Shown here in pieces: positions 1 through 5,858 of a stretch of DNA of 6,456 nucleotides. The notes under the pieces were generated by a model. That model ran no database searches and was not told the DNA's origin. It worked only from the letters and a program-made list of their open reading frames with translations. The translations under genes and the position numbers were made by a program. Source of the DNA: Bacteroidota bacterium (lineage in GTDB: Bacteria > Bacteroidota > Bacteroidia > Flavobacteriales_F > PHOS-HE28); assembly GCA_023430945.1 (NCBI GenBank), contig JAEYYE010000167.1, positions 1-6,456 of the forward strand, given 5' to 3'. Numbering within the stretch: position 1 is the stretch's first letter; each line of letters starts with the position of its first letter.

Positions 1-2133
1 CGTGTTCACACAGCCCTCGTCAACCTGCCCATCACAATCGTTATCAATGTTATCGCATATCTCGGGTGAAGAATTTCCAGGCACGCAATTCTGCGGTTGT
101 CCGTTGAGGCAGGCAGAGATGATCACCTGGCAGGCACCGGTTCCACAGGTGATCGTTCCAAGACCTTCATCGATCTGCCCGTCGCAGTCATCATCGATCC
201 CATTGCAGATCTCCTGAGCGCCGGGCCTGATGTTGAAATTCGAATCATTGCAATCACCGTTGCAGGTGGTGAAGCCATCAGCATCATTATCGAAGCAGTT
301 CTGGCAGGGAAGGCAATCCGGTCCACCGCAATCAACACCTGTCTCCTGTCCATTCAGGATGCCATCGGTGCAAGATGATGAACACACTCCGCCTTCATCG
401 ATCTGGCCATCGCAATCGTTGTCCAAGCCGTCACAGAATTCCGTGGCACCCGGCCAGACCTGTGAATTGAAGTCATTGCAATCACCACCGCAGGAAGTGA
501 TACCATCAGCATCCTGATCAAGGTTGTTCGCGATGATGCCGTCGCAGTTGTTGTCATTGCCATTGCAATCATCCAATGTTCCCGGGTTGAATGCCGGATC
601 GTTGTCATCGCAATCGCCATCGCAGGTGGTGAAACCATCCTGATCATTGTCGTTGCAAACGATGCAGACACCGTTCGAGCAGATCGAACCAGGAGGACAG
701 ACGAGGCCGCAACCACCGCAATTCTGCGGATCGGTGAAAATGTCCGTGAACTCATCCACATTGCCATCGCAATTGTTGTCTATGCCGTCGCAGATCTCAA
801 CGGCATCGGGGCCGATCTGTGCGTTCAGATCATCGCAATCACCATCGCATATGGTGAAGCCATCCTGATCATTATCCGCGCAGGGTACGCATTGGCCGTT
901 CGTGCACGTGAAACCTTCGCCGCAGACCACGCCACAAGCGCCGCAGTTGTTGGGATCGGTCTGCAGGTCAAGTCCTTCATCGATCTGGCCATCGCAATCA
1001 TTGTCCTGGCCATCGCAGATCTCATCGGCATAAGGATGCGTATCCGCATCCAGATCATCACAATCCGATCCCGCTGACCAGCCATCGCCGTCCACATCGA
1101 CCAGTCCAGCGCAAAGAACGAAACCGGCCAAACAGCCGTTACCACCCGCGCAACTGTAACAAAGCTCATTGCTGTTGAGGCATTGCCCGACGCAGTTCTG
1201 CATGATGCAGCTCATGGTGGCGATACCGCATGAATGGCATTCCGGTGAAATGGGAATTCCCATGTTGATCAGATCATCAACTATGCACTGGAAGCCTTGC
1301 TGTGTCGTAGGAAAACCGCAGTTGATGAAAGACTGGGAGAGCGCTTCGAAATATGCCTGCATGTTCTGGTCCAGCCATGCCTGATCGGAAGCGTCACAGT
1401 ACTGGCTGCAATCCTGGCCGGGAAAGACCTGTGGATCGAGATCATCGCAATCGCCGTTCTGTGTTGTGAATCCTGGAGGCGGCACGCAACCTTCGGCGAT
1501 CTGTGCACTGGTACCGAAGCCATCGCCATCCAGATCCTGGTAGAAAGTGAAGTCAGGAGCAACAGAGGAATTGTTGTCATCGCAATCGATCGGTGTTCCG
1601 CAGCCGGCCTGATCATAGTAACCGTCCTGATCCTCATCGGCGCAGCCTCCGTTAGCAGCACTGATCCCGGGGATGATCACGTAACAACCGTTGCCCTGGT
1701 ACAGCGTATCGCCAAGGAGGGAAACGGAGAAACAATTCAAGCTGCTACCGGATACGAAGGCATAGGGAACGCTCAGGAATTGCGTGGTGCCCATGTCCTG
1801 GAAATTCGATCCACCGCCGGGATCGAACTCGACCTTCAGGTAGAATGGACCTGCCGCCCATGCGATCGCATTGAAAGCTCCTTGCACAGCGGTGCCGCTT
1901 CCGATCTGCACGGTGAACAGACCGAATTGCGTGGTCGTGGCACTCTGTATTTCCTGGTACACCACCGCCCCGGTGGGCGAACCGGAAATGATCGAAAGCC
2001 GCAATGAAATTCCCTGTGATACCAGTGCATTCCCGCTGTTGTCGCGTGCCACGCCCTGGAACTCGAAGGCCTGCGGCACTTGTGGGAAGGCCAGGAACGG
2101 CAACAGGATAAGAAGGATCGTAAGAAGGCGCAT
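1..2133 (-). CDS. Secreted Cys/Asp-rich protein with MopE-type metal-binding repeats (C-terminus beyond window)
   Basis: Starting from ATG at 2133, 711 codons read without a stop to base 1, so the gene is 3'-truncated by the window. Residues 1-17 look like a signal peptide (MRLLTILLILLPFLAF). Residues 23-126 form the N-terminal module common in secreted Bacteroidota proteins (FQGVARD at 25-31, GLFTVQIG at 71-78, LSVPYAF at 120-126). From residue 166 on there are repeats of the MopE/putative metal-binding type: DxDxDG, then DCDD, then EICDGxDNDCDGxxDEG. They are joined by Cys-rich linkers such as 392-418 and 467-493, and interrupted at 240-345 by a different Cys-rich segment. The Asp side chains probably bind Ca2+ (or, by family name, copper) and the cysteines probably pair in disulfides outside the cell. 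Role is inferred: a surface or secreted structural or adhesive protein, possibly type IX-secreted, but the C-terminus that would carry the sorting domain is outside the window. It lies 23 nt downstream of the 2157-3119 gene and is probably co-transcribed with it. Exact function unknown. Confidence 0.93.
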   Translation of the reverse strand, partial: MRLLTILLILLPFLAFPQVPQAFEFQGVARDNSGNALVSQGISLRLSIISGSPTGAVVYQEIQSATTTQFGLFTVQIGSGTAVQGAFNAIAWAAGPFYLKVEFDPGGGSNFQDMGTTQFLSVPYAFVSGSSLNCFSVSLLGDTLYQGNGCYVIIPGISAANGGCADEDQDGYYDQAGCGTPIDCDDNNSSVAPDFTFYQDLDGDGFGTSAQIAEGCVPPPGFTTQNGDCDDLDPQVFPGQDCSQYCDASDQAWLDQNMQAYFEALSQSFINCGFPTTQQGFQCIVDDLINMGIPISPECHSCGIATMSCIMQNCVGQCLNSNELCYSCAGGNGCLAGFVLCAGLVDVDGDGWSAGSDCDDLDADTHPYADEICDGQDNDCDGQIDEGLDLQTDPNNCGACGVVCGEGFTCTNGQCVPCADNDQDGFTICDGDCDDLNAQIGPDAVEICDGIDNNCDGNVDEFTDIFTDPQNCGGCGLVCPPGSICSNGVCIVCNDNDQDGFTTCDGDCDDNDPAFNPGTLDDCNGNDNNCDGIIANNLDQDADGITSCGGDCNDFNSQVWPGATEFCDGLDNDCDGQIDEGGVCSSSCTDGILNGQETGVDCGGPDCLPCQNCFDNDADGFTTCNGDCNDSNFNIRPGAQEICNGIDDDCDGQIDEGLGTITCGTGACQVIISACLNGQPQNCVPGNSSPEICDNIDNDCDGQVDEGCVNT
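392..424 (-). repeat. Near-identical DNA direct repeat (second copy at 974-1006)
   Basis: The 33-bp stretch at 392-424 matches 974-1006 at all but one position; its first 26 bp are identical. Both encode the closing part of a MopE unit (DNDCDGQIDEG) in units 5 and 2. A more diverged copy begins at 164 (unit 6). Identity at synonymous positions as well as in the protein suggests recent duplication or gene conversion between units rather than only protein-level constraint. Confidence 0.8.
1099..1416 (-). other. Unassigned Cys-rich segment inside the repeat protein
   Basis: Residues 240-345 of the 1-2133 gene interrupt the MopE array. This stretch has 13 cysteines (242, 246, 272, 283, 299, 302, 309, 314, 318, 325, 328, 334, 341) and lacks DxDxDG motifs. 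The first half looks helical and amphipathic (WLDQNMQAYFEALSQSF). The second half has closely spaced CxxC-type pairs (ECHSCG, CYSC). I do not recognise it as a named domain. Vaguely similar Cys-spaced helical segments occur in secreted proteins of myxobacteria, from memory only. Likely a disulfide-stabilised extracellular module; a metal-binding role is possible but unproven. Confidence 0.6.
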
Positions 2134-2156
2134 CGGTGGTAATGCTTTGGTGAGGA

Positions 2157-3119
2157 TCAGGGGAACTGCGCAGAACGGACCGCGGTCGGGATGGTGCCGC
2201 CGACCGTGAACAGGATAGGATCGCGGTCATTTCCAGCGCCGGCATACTTGGTAAGCCCATCGAGGTTCACATCGGTCGAAGTGTAACCTGCAACGACATT
2301 CGTCGGGATCGTTCCGCCGACGTGTACAAGTATGGGATCGCGATCATTCGCAGTGTTCACGTACTTCACCAGATGATCGCCGTTCACATCGCCCGCCCAC
2401 AACATGCGAACACCACCTTCGATCCGCATCGCATCAATTCCTGCCACGGGTATCGTTCCCACCGTTAGATCGATCGCTGCGGCTGCAAGACCCAATGCGA
2501 TCGGCGACGCGGTGATCACAGGCAGATGGTTCCGATGGCGCACAGCGACGAAATAGAGCCCAGGTACAGCGCTGATCCGAAGCGGGGATGAACCGTCCGG
2601 CTCGACCACATCACCATCTCTTTGAAGAAGCGCACTTCTGCTGGAGAGAACCTTTTGCGGATCCAACGGATCCCGCAGTTCGATCATGATCCAATCAACG
2701 ATCGCATCCGATCCCGAAGCGATCAAAGCTGAAGGAAAGACCTGCTCGCCCCCACCCTGCCCGGCATGAGCGATCCCCAGGGCGGAATATGGCTCCATGG
2801 CCGGGATGAGACCTGAAGATCGCAACCCATCGTTCATCAATGCCGAACCCGGATCGAAGGGACCTGATAGATAAACTTTCAAGGTGAGCGCAAGCCAGAC
2901 GATATCAGGTTGTTGTATGCCACTGGTGATATGCACCGATCCATTCGTAAAGGATGCACCGCTGATCTGGCCCACGGACCATGAAAGTGCAGCGCCTGAA
3001 CCCTGGCCACCGCTGCCCACCGTTCCTGAAGGACCGATCGACTGACCGGAAATGCGCCCGATCTCCAGCAGTAGGATGAAGGCCACAAGGAAAAAACGCC
3101 TCGGATAAAGCCGACCCAT
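2157..3119 (-). CDS. Secreted protein with tandem C-terminal DxNxD (dockerin-like) repeats
   Basis: A 320-residue product with a signal peptide (about residues 1-26, hydrophobic 9-18, possible cut after ISGQ). Residues 32-72 form the Gly/Ser-rich module seen at the start of many exported Bacteroidota proteins (SWSVGQ at 46-51, GIQQP at 67-71). Residues 78-210 form a beta-rich region with LMNDGLRSSGLIP (94-106), EPYSALG, VDWIMIELRD and RSALLQRDGD; this type of sequence is familiar from secreted Bacteroidota proteins, where its function is unknown. The C-terminus has two copies of a roughly 30-residue repeat (244-273 and 283-312). The product ends at residue 320 with no obvious Por-type type IX sorting domain, so how it is anchored or exported past the periplasm is unclear. 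The start at 3119 directly precedes the signal peptide, and no better upstream start is visible. It is the first gene of the pair with 1-2133 and may assemble with that product, which is inference. Biochemical role unknown. Confidence 0.9.
   Translation of the reverse strand: MGRLYPRRFFLVAFILLLEIGRISGQSIGPSGTVGSGGQGSGAALSWSVGQISGASFTNGSVHITSGIQQPDIVWLALTLKVYLSGPFDPGSALMNDGLRSSGLIPAMEPYSALGIAHAGQGGGEQVFPSALIASGSDAIVDWIMIELRDPLDPQKVLSSRSALLQRDGDVVEPDGSSPLRISAVPGLYFVAVRHRNHLPVITASPIALGLAAAAIDLTVGTIPVAGIDAMRIEGGVRMLWAGDVNGDHLVKYVNTANDRDPILVHVGGTIPTNVVAGYTSTDVNLDGLTKYAGAGNDRDPILFTVGGTIPTAVRSAQFP
2184..2390 (-). repeat. Two tandem Ca-binding-like repeats
   Basis: Within the 2157-3119 gene, residues 244-273 (DVNGDHLVKY then NDRDPILVHVGGTIPT) and 283-312 (DVNLDGLTKY then NDRDPILFTVGGTIPT) are clearly duplicated. 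The DxNxD loop followed by a hydrophobic residue resembles one half of a dockerin or EF-hand calcium site. The repeated NDRDPIL block is an additional conserved part. Ca2+ binding is inferred from the Asp/Asn spacing only. Confidence 0.75.
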
Positions 3120-3318
3120 GGCGCAATTTCACAAAAAGAAGATCGCTTCGTGCAGCGCTATTTGGAAACCGATCGCCCCTTTCAGCTTCTCTCCTTACAG
3201 GATCACGGTTTCCTTACTTATCAACACAGCAACCAATTTATTTCTTCAGATCGTAGCCCTACGCTCGCTCCGGATGGCATCGAAATGAGTGCCACCAAGG
3301 CTGTGAATGCCATTCATT
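3120..3318. other. Intergenic gap, no gene seen
   Basis: This 199-bp gap lies between the SRPBCC gene and the secreted-protein pair, all on the minus strand. It should contain the promoter of the 2157-3119 gene. No clean Bacteroidota -7 box (TAnnTTTG) with a -33 partner could be assigned. A 7-bp inverted repeat (3273-3279 with 3307-3313, 27-nt loop) is not followed by a T-run in either direction and is not called as a terminator. Confidence 0.6.
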
Positions 3319-3834
3319 CTATGATTTTCGAAGATCCCCAGGAGTACGGTCCAATTCCAAAGCCAGCGCATCGAAACTATCTCCCCAACCTCCAACATGG
3401 CTGTCGCGGCTCACCTCCGTGGCCAGGCCTGTCTGCCGGAATTCCATACGCGTGCTAGTGCCTTCTTCGTAAAGATCCACCGTCACCAGCGTCTCGTGGT
3501 TCGGCGGATTCACACCGGCGGTCATACGGCTCCACTGATGCGTAAGTGCCAGATGTTCCACCGGACGGATCGCCTTGTACTCACCGAAAGCGAGGTAATT
3601 GTCACCTTCAGGCGATCGCATTCCCACGCGCCATTCGCCGCCTACACGCACATCGACTTCCGCAAAAGTGGTGGTGAAAGCCGAACAGCCGAACCACTTT
3701 TCCAGCATCGCGGGAGTGGTCCATGCCTTGAAGACCAGGTCACGAGGCGCACTATACACACGCGTTATGCGCAGCTCGTCCGGCGCGGGCTTTGTGATGA
3801 TGTTGCCTTGGGATGTGGCTGTTGAAATGGGCAT
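3319..3834 (-). CDS. SRPBCC (AHSA1-like) domain protein
   Basis: A 171-residue product with the START/Bet v 1-like fold of the AHSA1 family. The diagnostic opening is at 26-49 (VYSAPRDLVFKAWTTP followed by LEKWFG). A beta-rich core follows (GGEWRVGM, FGEYKAI, LALTHQW, VTVDLYEE, TRMEFRQTGL), then the closing helix at 149-161 (GWGDSFDALALEL). The length is normal for the family once the roughly 20-residue N-terminal extension is allowed for. There is no signal peptide, so it should be cytosolic. Members of this family bind small hydrophobic ligands in a cavity; the ligand here is unknown, and despite the family name there is no evidence it acts on Hsp90. It is transcribed divergently from the alpha/beta hydrolase and lies 199 bp upstream of the secreted-protein pair, so it is probably its own unit. 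ATG at 3834 fits; no strong Shine-Dalgarno sequence is seen. Confidence 0.93.
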   Translation of the reverse strand: MPISTATSQGNIITKPAPDELRITRVYSAPRDLVFKAWTTPAMLEKWFGCSAFTTTFAEVDVRVGGEWRVGMRSPEGDNYLAFGEYKAIRPVEHLALTHQWSRMTAGVNPPNHETLVTVDLYEEGTSTRMEFRQTGLATEVSRDSHVGGWGDSFDALALELDRTPGDLRKS

Positions 3835-3969
3835 GACTTGAGATCAAGGTCCGAAATTAGCTCGAACATCATGCTTCACGTCTGGGCCGGGTCCGCTACA
3901 TGATCGATGCGCATCCAGCCCACGACCATCGACCCTTCAGATCCAATATCTCCAGTCGGGCGCACTGCT

Positions 3970-3977
3970 TATAATTG
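3970..3977 (+). promoter_or_regulatory. Possible -10/-7 promoter box of the hydrolase gene
   Basis: The sequence TATAATTG contains a perfect TATAAT and differs by one base from the Bacteroidota -7 consensus TAnnTTTG. It ends only 5 nt before the ATG at 3983, so initiation from it would give an almost leaderless transcript. No matching -33/-35 element is visible at the right spacing, so this is weak. The 3835-3982 interval as a whole is the divergent promoter region for this gene and the SRPBCC gene. Confidence 0.25.
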
Positions 3978-3982
3978 CTCAC

Positions 3983-4798
3983 ATGTCCAGGATCATCATC
4001 TGTCTGCTTCTCTTCCAGGCTACCGTTTCCATTGCCCAGGTGGCGGGTACAGCGCATGGCAGATCTATCATGATCGATGATGCAACGATCCATGTTGAAG
4101 GATCCGGGATCGGCGAACCCTTGCTGTTGCTCCATGGCTTCGGACGTACGTGGGAGGATTGGCGACCGTTCATACCGGAATTCTCGAAAAAGTATCGTGT
4201 CATCGCCTGGGATATGCGTGGACATGGGAGATCGTCCGCACCCGATACGGGCAGGGTATTCCTGCATGCCGAAGCCGCTCACGACCTGATCCAGTTGATG
4301 GACGAACTTGGCCTTGAGAAGGTGAAGGTCATCGGACATAGCTCAGGAGGCATCATCGCTTTAAATGCCGCCGCAATGCATCCCGAACGATTCGACGCGA
4401 TCGTTGCTGTAAGTGCGCAGACCCGATTCAGCCGGCAGGTCCGGGAATTCATTGCGGCGAATTGCACGCCCGAAGATCAATTCCGTTACAATGATCTGGA
4501 GGCCTTGCACGGGAAGCACAAGGGCACCATCCTTGCGGAACAGTTCTACCACTTCCGTGAGCTGGAAGGCGATCCGGAAATTTCCGATGAACAACTTCAA
4601 CGCATCACTGCCCGCACTTTGGTGGTCCATGGCGATAATGACTTCATCCCGCTGGACGAGGCCATCGGCATTTTTGAGCAGATCAAGCATGCGCACCTAT
4701 GGATCGTTCCGAACGGATGGCACATGCCACATCTTGGATCGAACGAAACGGAATTCATCAGGCAGTGCCTCGCATTCTTGAACAACGAATGGAAGTAG
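3983..4798 (+). CDS. Exported alpha/beta hydrolase
   Basis: A 271-residue serine hydrolase of the alpha/beta fold. Residues 1-18 (MSRIIICLLLFQATVSIA) look like a signal peptide, so the enzyme should act in the periplasm or outside. All family landmarks are present: oxyanion-hole motif HGFG (51-54), DMRGHGRS (77-84), nucleophile elbow GHSSG (118-122) with Ser120, acid in HGDND (216-220, probably Asp220) and His247 in GWHMPH (245-250). The length is normal. The sequence supports an esterase, lipase or hydrolase reaction through a Ser-His-Asp triad, but the substrate cannot be told; haloperoxidase-like or C-C hydrolase relatives share these motifs. It is the only plus-strand gene, divergent from the SRPBCC gene and convergent with the DoxX-like gene (22 bp apart, no hairpin terminator visible between them). 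The start is chosen because it precedes the signal peptide. Confidence 0.94.
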   Translation: MSRIIICLLLFQATVSIAQVAGTAHGRSIMIDDATIHVEGSGIGEPLLLLHGFGRTWEDWRPFIPEFSKKYRVIAWDMRGHGRSSAPDTGRVFLHAEAAHDLIQLMDELGLEKVKVIGHSSGGIIALNAAAMHPERFDAIVAVSAQTRFSRQVREFIAANCTPEDQFRYNDLEALHGKHKGTILAEQFYHFRELEGDPEISDEQLQRITARTLVVHGDNDFIPLDEAIGIFEQIKHAHLWIVPNGWHMPHLGSNETEFIRQCLAFLNNEWK

Positions 4799-4820
4799 GA
4801 CGCACCGATAATTTGGTCAA

Positions 4821-5240
4821 CTACGCGAGTGTCCTTTCGCTTGATGGTGCGGTGATATAGCCTTTATTGGCTCGCATCCGCATCCGTTTGTGATGCAGCA
4901 CATATGCCCATACCAGCACTCCGATGAACAGGAACATCGGCGCCCATTGCGACACGGGATCACCCACCGCGTAAAATGAATAGGCACCGGTGACCAGATC
5001 GATGAAGAAGCCGAAGTAGGCCCACTCCTTCACGCGCGGCGGCACCATCGGCAACAGGATCGCTACCGCGCCGATGATCTTGAACACGGAGATCCATTGG
5101 ATGAAGTAGACCGGATAACCGAGATGATCGTGCAGATAGGCCACGGCCTGCGGTTCGAGCGTGAGCCCACCGATGCTGGAGAAGATCATGAATGCGCTGA
5201 AAAGGCTGGTGATAATCCAATAGATGAGGTTGCGTTTCAT
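4821..5240 (-). CDS. DoxX-like four-helix membrane protein
   Basis: A 139-residue inner-membrane protein with four predicted hydrophobic helices at about 5-26, 44-64, 72-91 and 99-117. The pattern FKIIGAVAILLP (53-64) followed by EWAYFGFFIDLVTGAYS (72-88) is characteristic of the DoxX-like family (DoxX_2 type). The C-terminal tail from residue 118 is basic and likely cytosolic. Relatives are loosely linked to redox or stress functions, but the role of this subgroup is not established. It lies 63 nt downstream of the RibD-C-like gene on the same strand and may be the last gene of that transcript, or have its own promoter in the G-free leader. Family assignment is firm, function is not. Confidence 0.9.
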   Translation of the reverse strand: MKRNLIYWIITSLFSAFMIFSSIGGLTLEPQAVAYLHDHLGYPVYFIQWISVFKIIGAVAILLPMVPPRVKEWAYFGFFIDLVTGAYSFYAVGDPVSQWAPMFLFIGVLVWAYVLHHKRMRMRANKGYITAPSSERTLA

Positions 5241-5287
5241 GCGGTTGAAAGTTGTGTTGGTTGATAAGTTGAGGAAGTTGAGGTGTT
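5241..5287 (-). other. G-free, CAAC-repeated leader before the DoxX-like gene
   Basis: Read on the minus strand, about 46 nt just upstream of the ATG at 5240 contain no G apart from the last bases next to the start. The tetramer CAAC occurs seven times at spacings of 4-9 nt. Such a sequence cannot form G-C-based structure and has no Shine-Dalgarno motif, so it probably forms an unstructured leader for translation initiation. A regulatory role is speculation. Confidence 0.45.
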
Positions 5288-5303
5288 GTCCATTGCCCTA
5301 TGG

Positions 5304-5858
5304 CTACATGGCTTTGATCGGCGAGTAATACATGATCACAGCACCACCGCGGAAAGTCTTCGTTCTTTCAAGCTTCAGCATCTTCCTTGTACTCATGCTC
5401 TCAAAAAGCTGCATCCCGCTTCCGGCGATCACCGGATGGATGCACAGCTGAAGTTCATCCAATAGATCAAGCTTCATCAGTTGAATGATCAAGCTCCGGC
5501 TGCCAACGAAAATATCCCCGCCGTTCTGCGCTTTGAGATCCCGCACCGCTTCTTCCAGCGATCGGTCTGCCAGCCGGGCGCTGTGCCAGTCGACCGACTT
5601 CAGCGTACGCGAAAAGACCATTTTCCGGATGCGATCGATCGCCTGCGCGAAATCATCCATCGATCTTTCGCCTGACGGCTTCTTTACGAAAGGCTTCCAG
5701 AACTCCATGAGCTCATACGTCGCACGGCCGTAGAGGATCACTTCACCGCCTTGCAACAGTTCCGTGTAGTGATCGTGGATCTCCTGATCGGGATCGATGG
5801 CCGTATGATCACAGTACCCATCAAGGGTCATGTTGATCGCTGCGATCACCTTTCTCAT
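5304..5858 (-). CDS. RibD-C / dihydrofolate reductase-like family protein
   Basis: A 184-residue cytosolic protein of the RibD C-terminal (DHFR-fold) family. Visible motifs are NMTLDGY (9-15) in the first strand, ILYGRATYELM (41-51), and the nucleotide-binding stretch GGDIFVGSRSLI (113-124). DELQLCIHPVIAGSG (134-148) follows, as usual in this family. The fold binds NAD(P)H, so a reductase is likely, but the substrate is not folate by default and is unknown. The frame is open upstream to an ATG at 5939, but that adds 27 residues without family similarity that read through the preceding gene in another frame. The ATG at 5858 starts exactly at the conserved MRKVIAAINMTLDG and overlaps the stop of the VOC gene (ATGA), so it is preferred. 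Translational coupling with that gene is likely. Confidence 0.92.
   Translation of the reverse strand: MRKVIAAINMTLDGYCDHTAIDPDQEIHDHYTELLQGGEVILYGRATYELMEFWKPFVKKPSGERSMDDFAQAIDRIRKMVFSRTLKSVDWHSARLADRSLEEAVRDLKAQNGGDIFVGSRSLIIQLMKLDLLDELQLCIHPVIAGSGMQLFESMSTRKMLKLERTKTFRGGAVIMYYSPIKAM

Larger units (their letters stand above)
10..1638 (-). repeat. Array of about seven MopE-type protein repeats
   Basis: These are repeat units inside the 1-2133 gene, by residue (nucleotides): unit 1, 166-241 (1411-1638), a longer variant with two DxDxDG stretches and the 'YQDLDGDGFG' form; unit 2, 346-387 (973-1098); unit 3, 420-461 (751-876); unit 4, 495-537 (523-651); unit 5, 539-581 (391-519); unit 6, 615-657 (163-291); unit 7, 691-708 (10-63), only the second half. 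Units 2, 3 and 6 are the most regular: a DxDxDG loop, DCDD or DCND, and the NDCDGQIDEG-like closing motif. Unit 4 lacks the DEG ending and runs straight into unit 5 with no Cys-rich linker. Further units may follow beyond base 1. Confidence 0.88.

Noticed and set aside
354..1169. Minus-strand frames of 114-137 codons (354-767, 825-1169)
   Set aside because: They are out-of-frame shadows of the repeat gene. Their Met/Arg-rich products are what repeated GAT/GGC/TGC codons give in another frame.
1..1638. Repeated DNA at the left as a CRISPR array or mobile repeat
   Set aside because: The repeats are irregular in length and spacing and stay in one coding frame; they are protein repeats.
1297..2007. 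236-codon plus-strand open frame
   Set aside because: It lies wholly antisense to the well-supported secreted repeat protein. Its product has no recognisable features and reflects the codon bias of the real gene.
1745..2260. 171-codon minus-strand frame spanning the junction of the two secreted-protein genes
   Set aside because: It overlaps both real genes in another frame and lacks a signal peptide or family motifs, whereas both overlapped frames have them.
3273..3313. Inverted repeat (7-bp arms, 27-nt loop) after the SRPBCC gene
   Set aside because: The loop is long, the stem is short and there is no T-run, so it is not an intrinsic terminator.
3852..3859. TAATTTCG on the minus strand before the SRPBCC gene as a -7 box
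   Set aside because: One mismatch to TAnnTTTG, but there is no -33 TTTG-like partner upstream; too weak to call.
4361..4696. 111-codon minus-strand frame within the hydrolase
   Set aside because: Antisense to a complete alpha/beta hydrolase with all catalytic motifs; no independent support.
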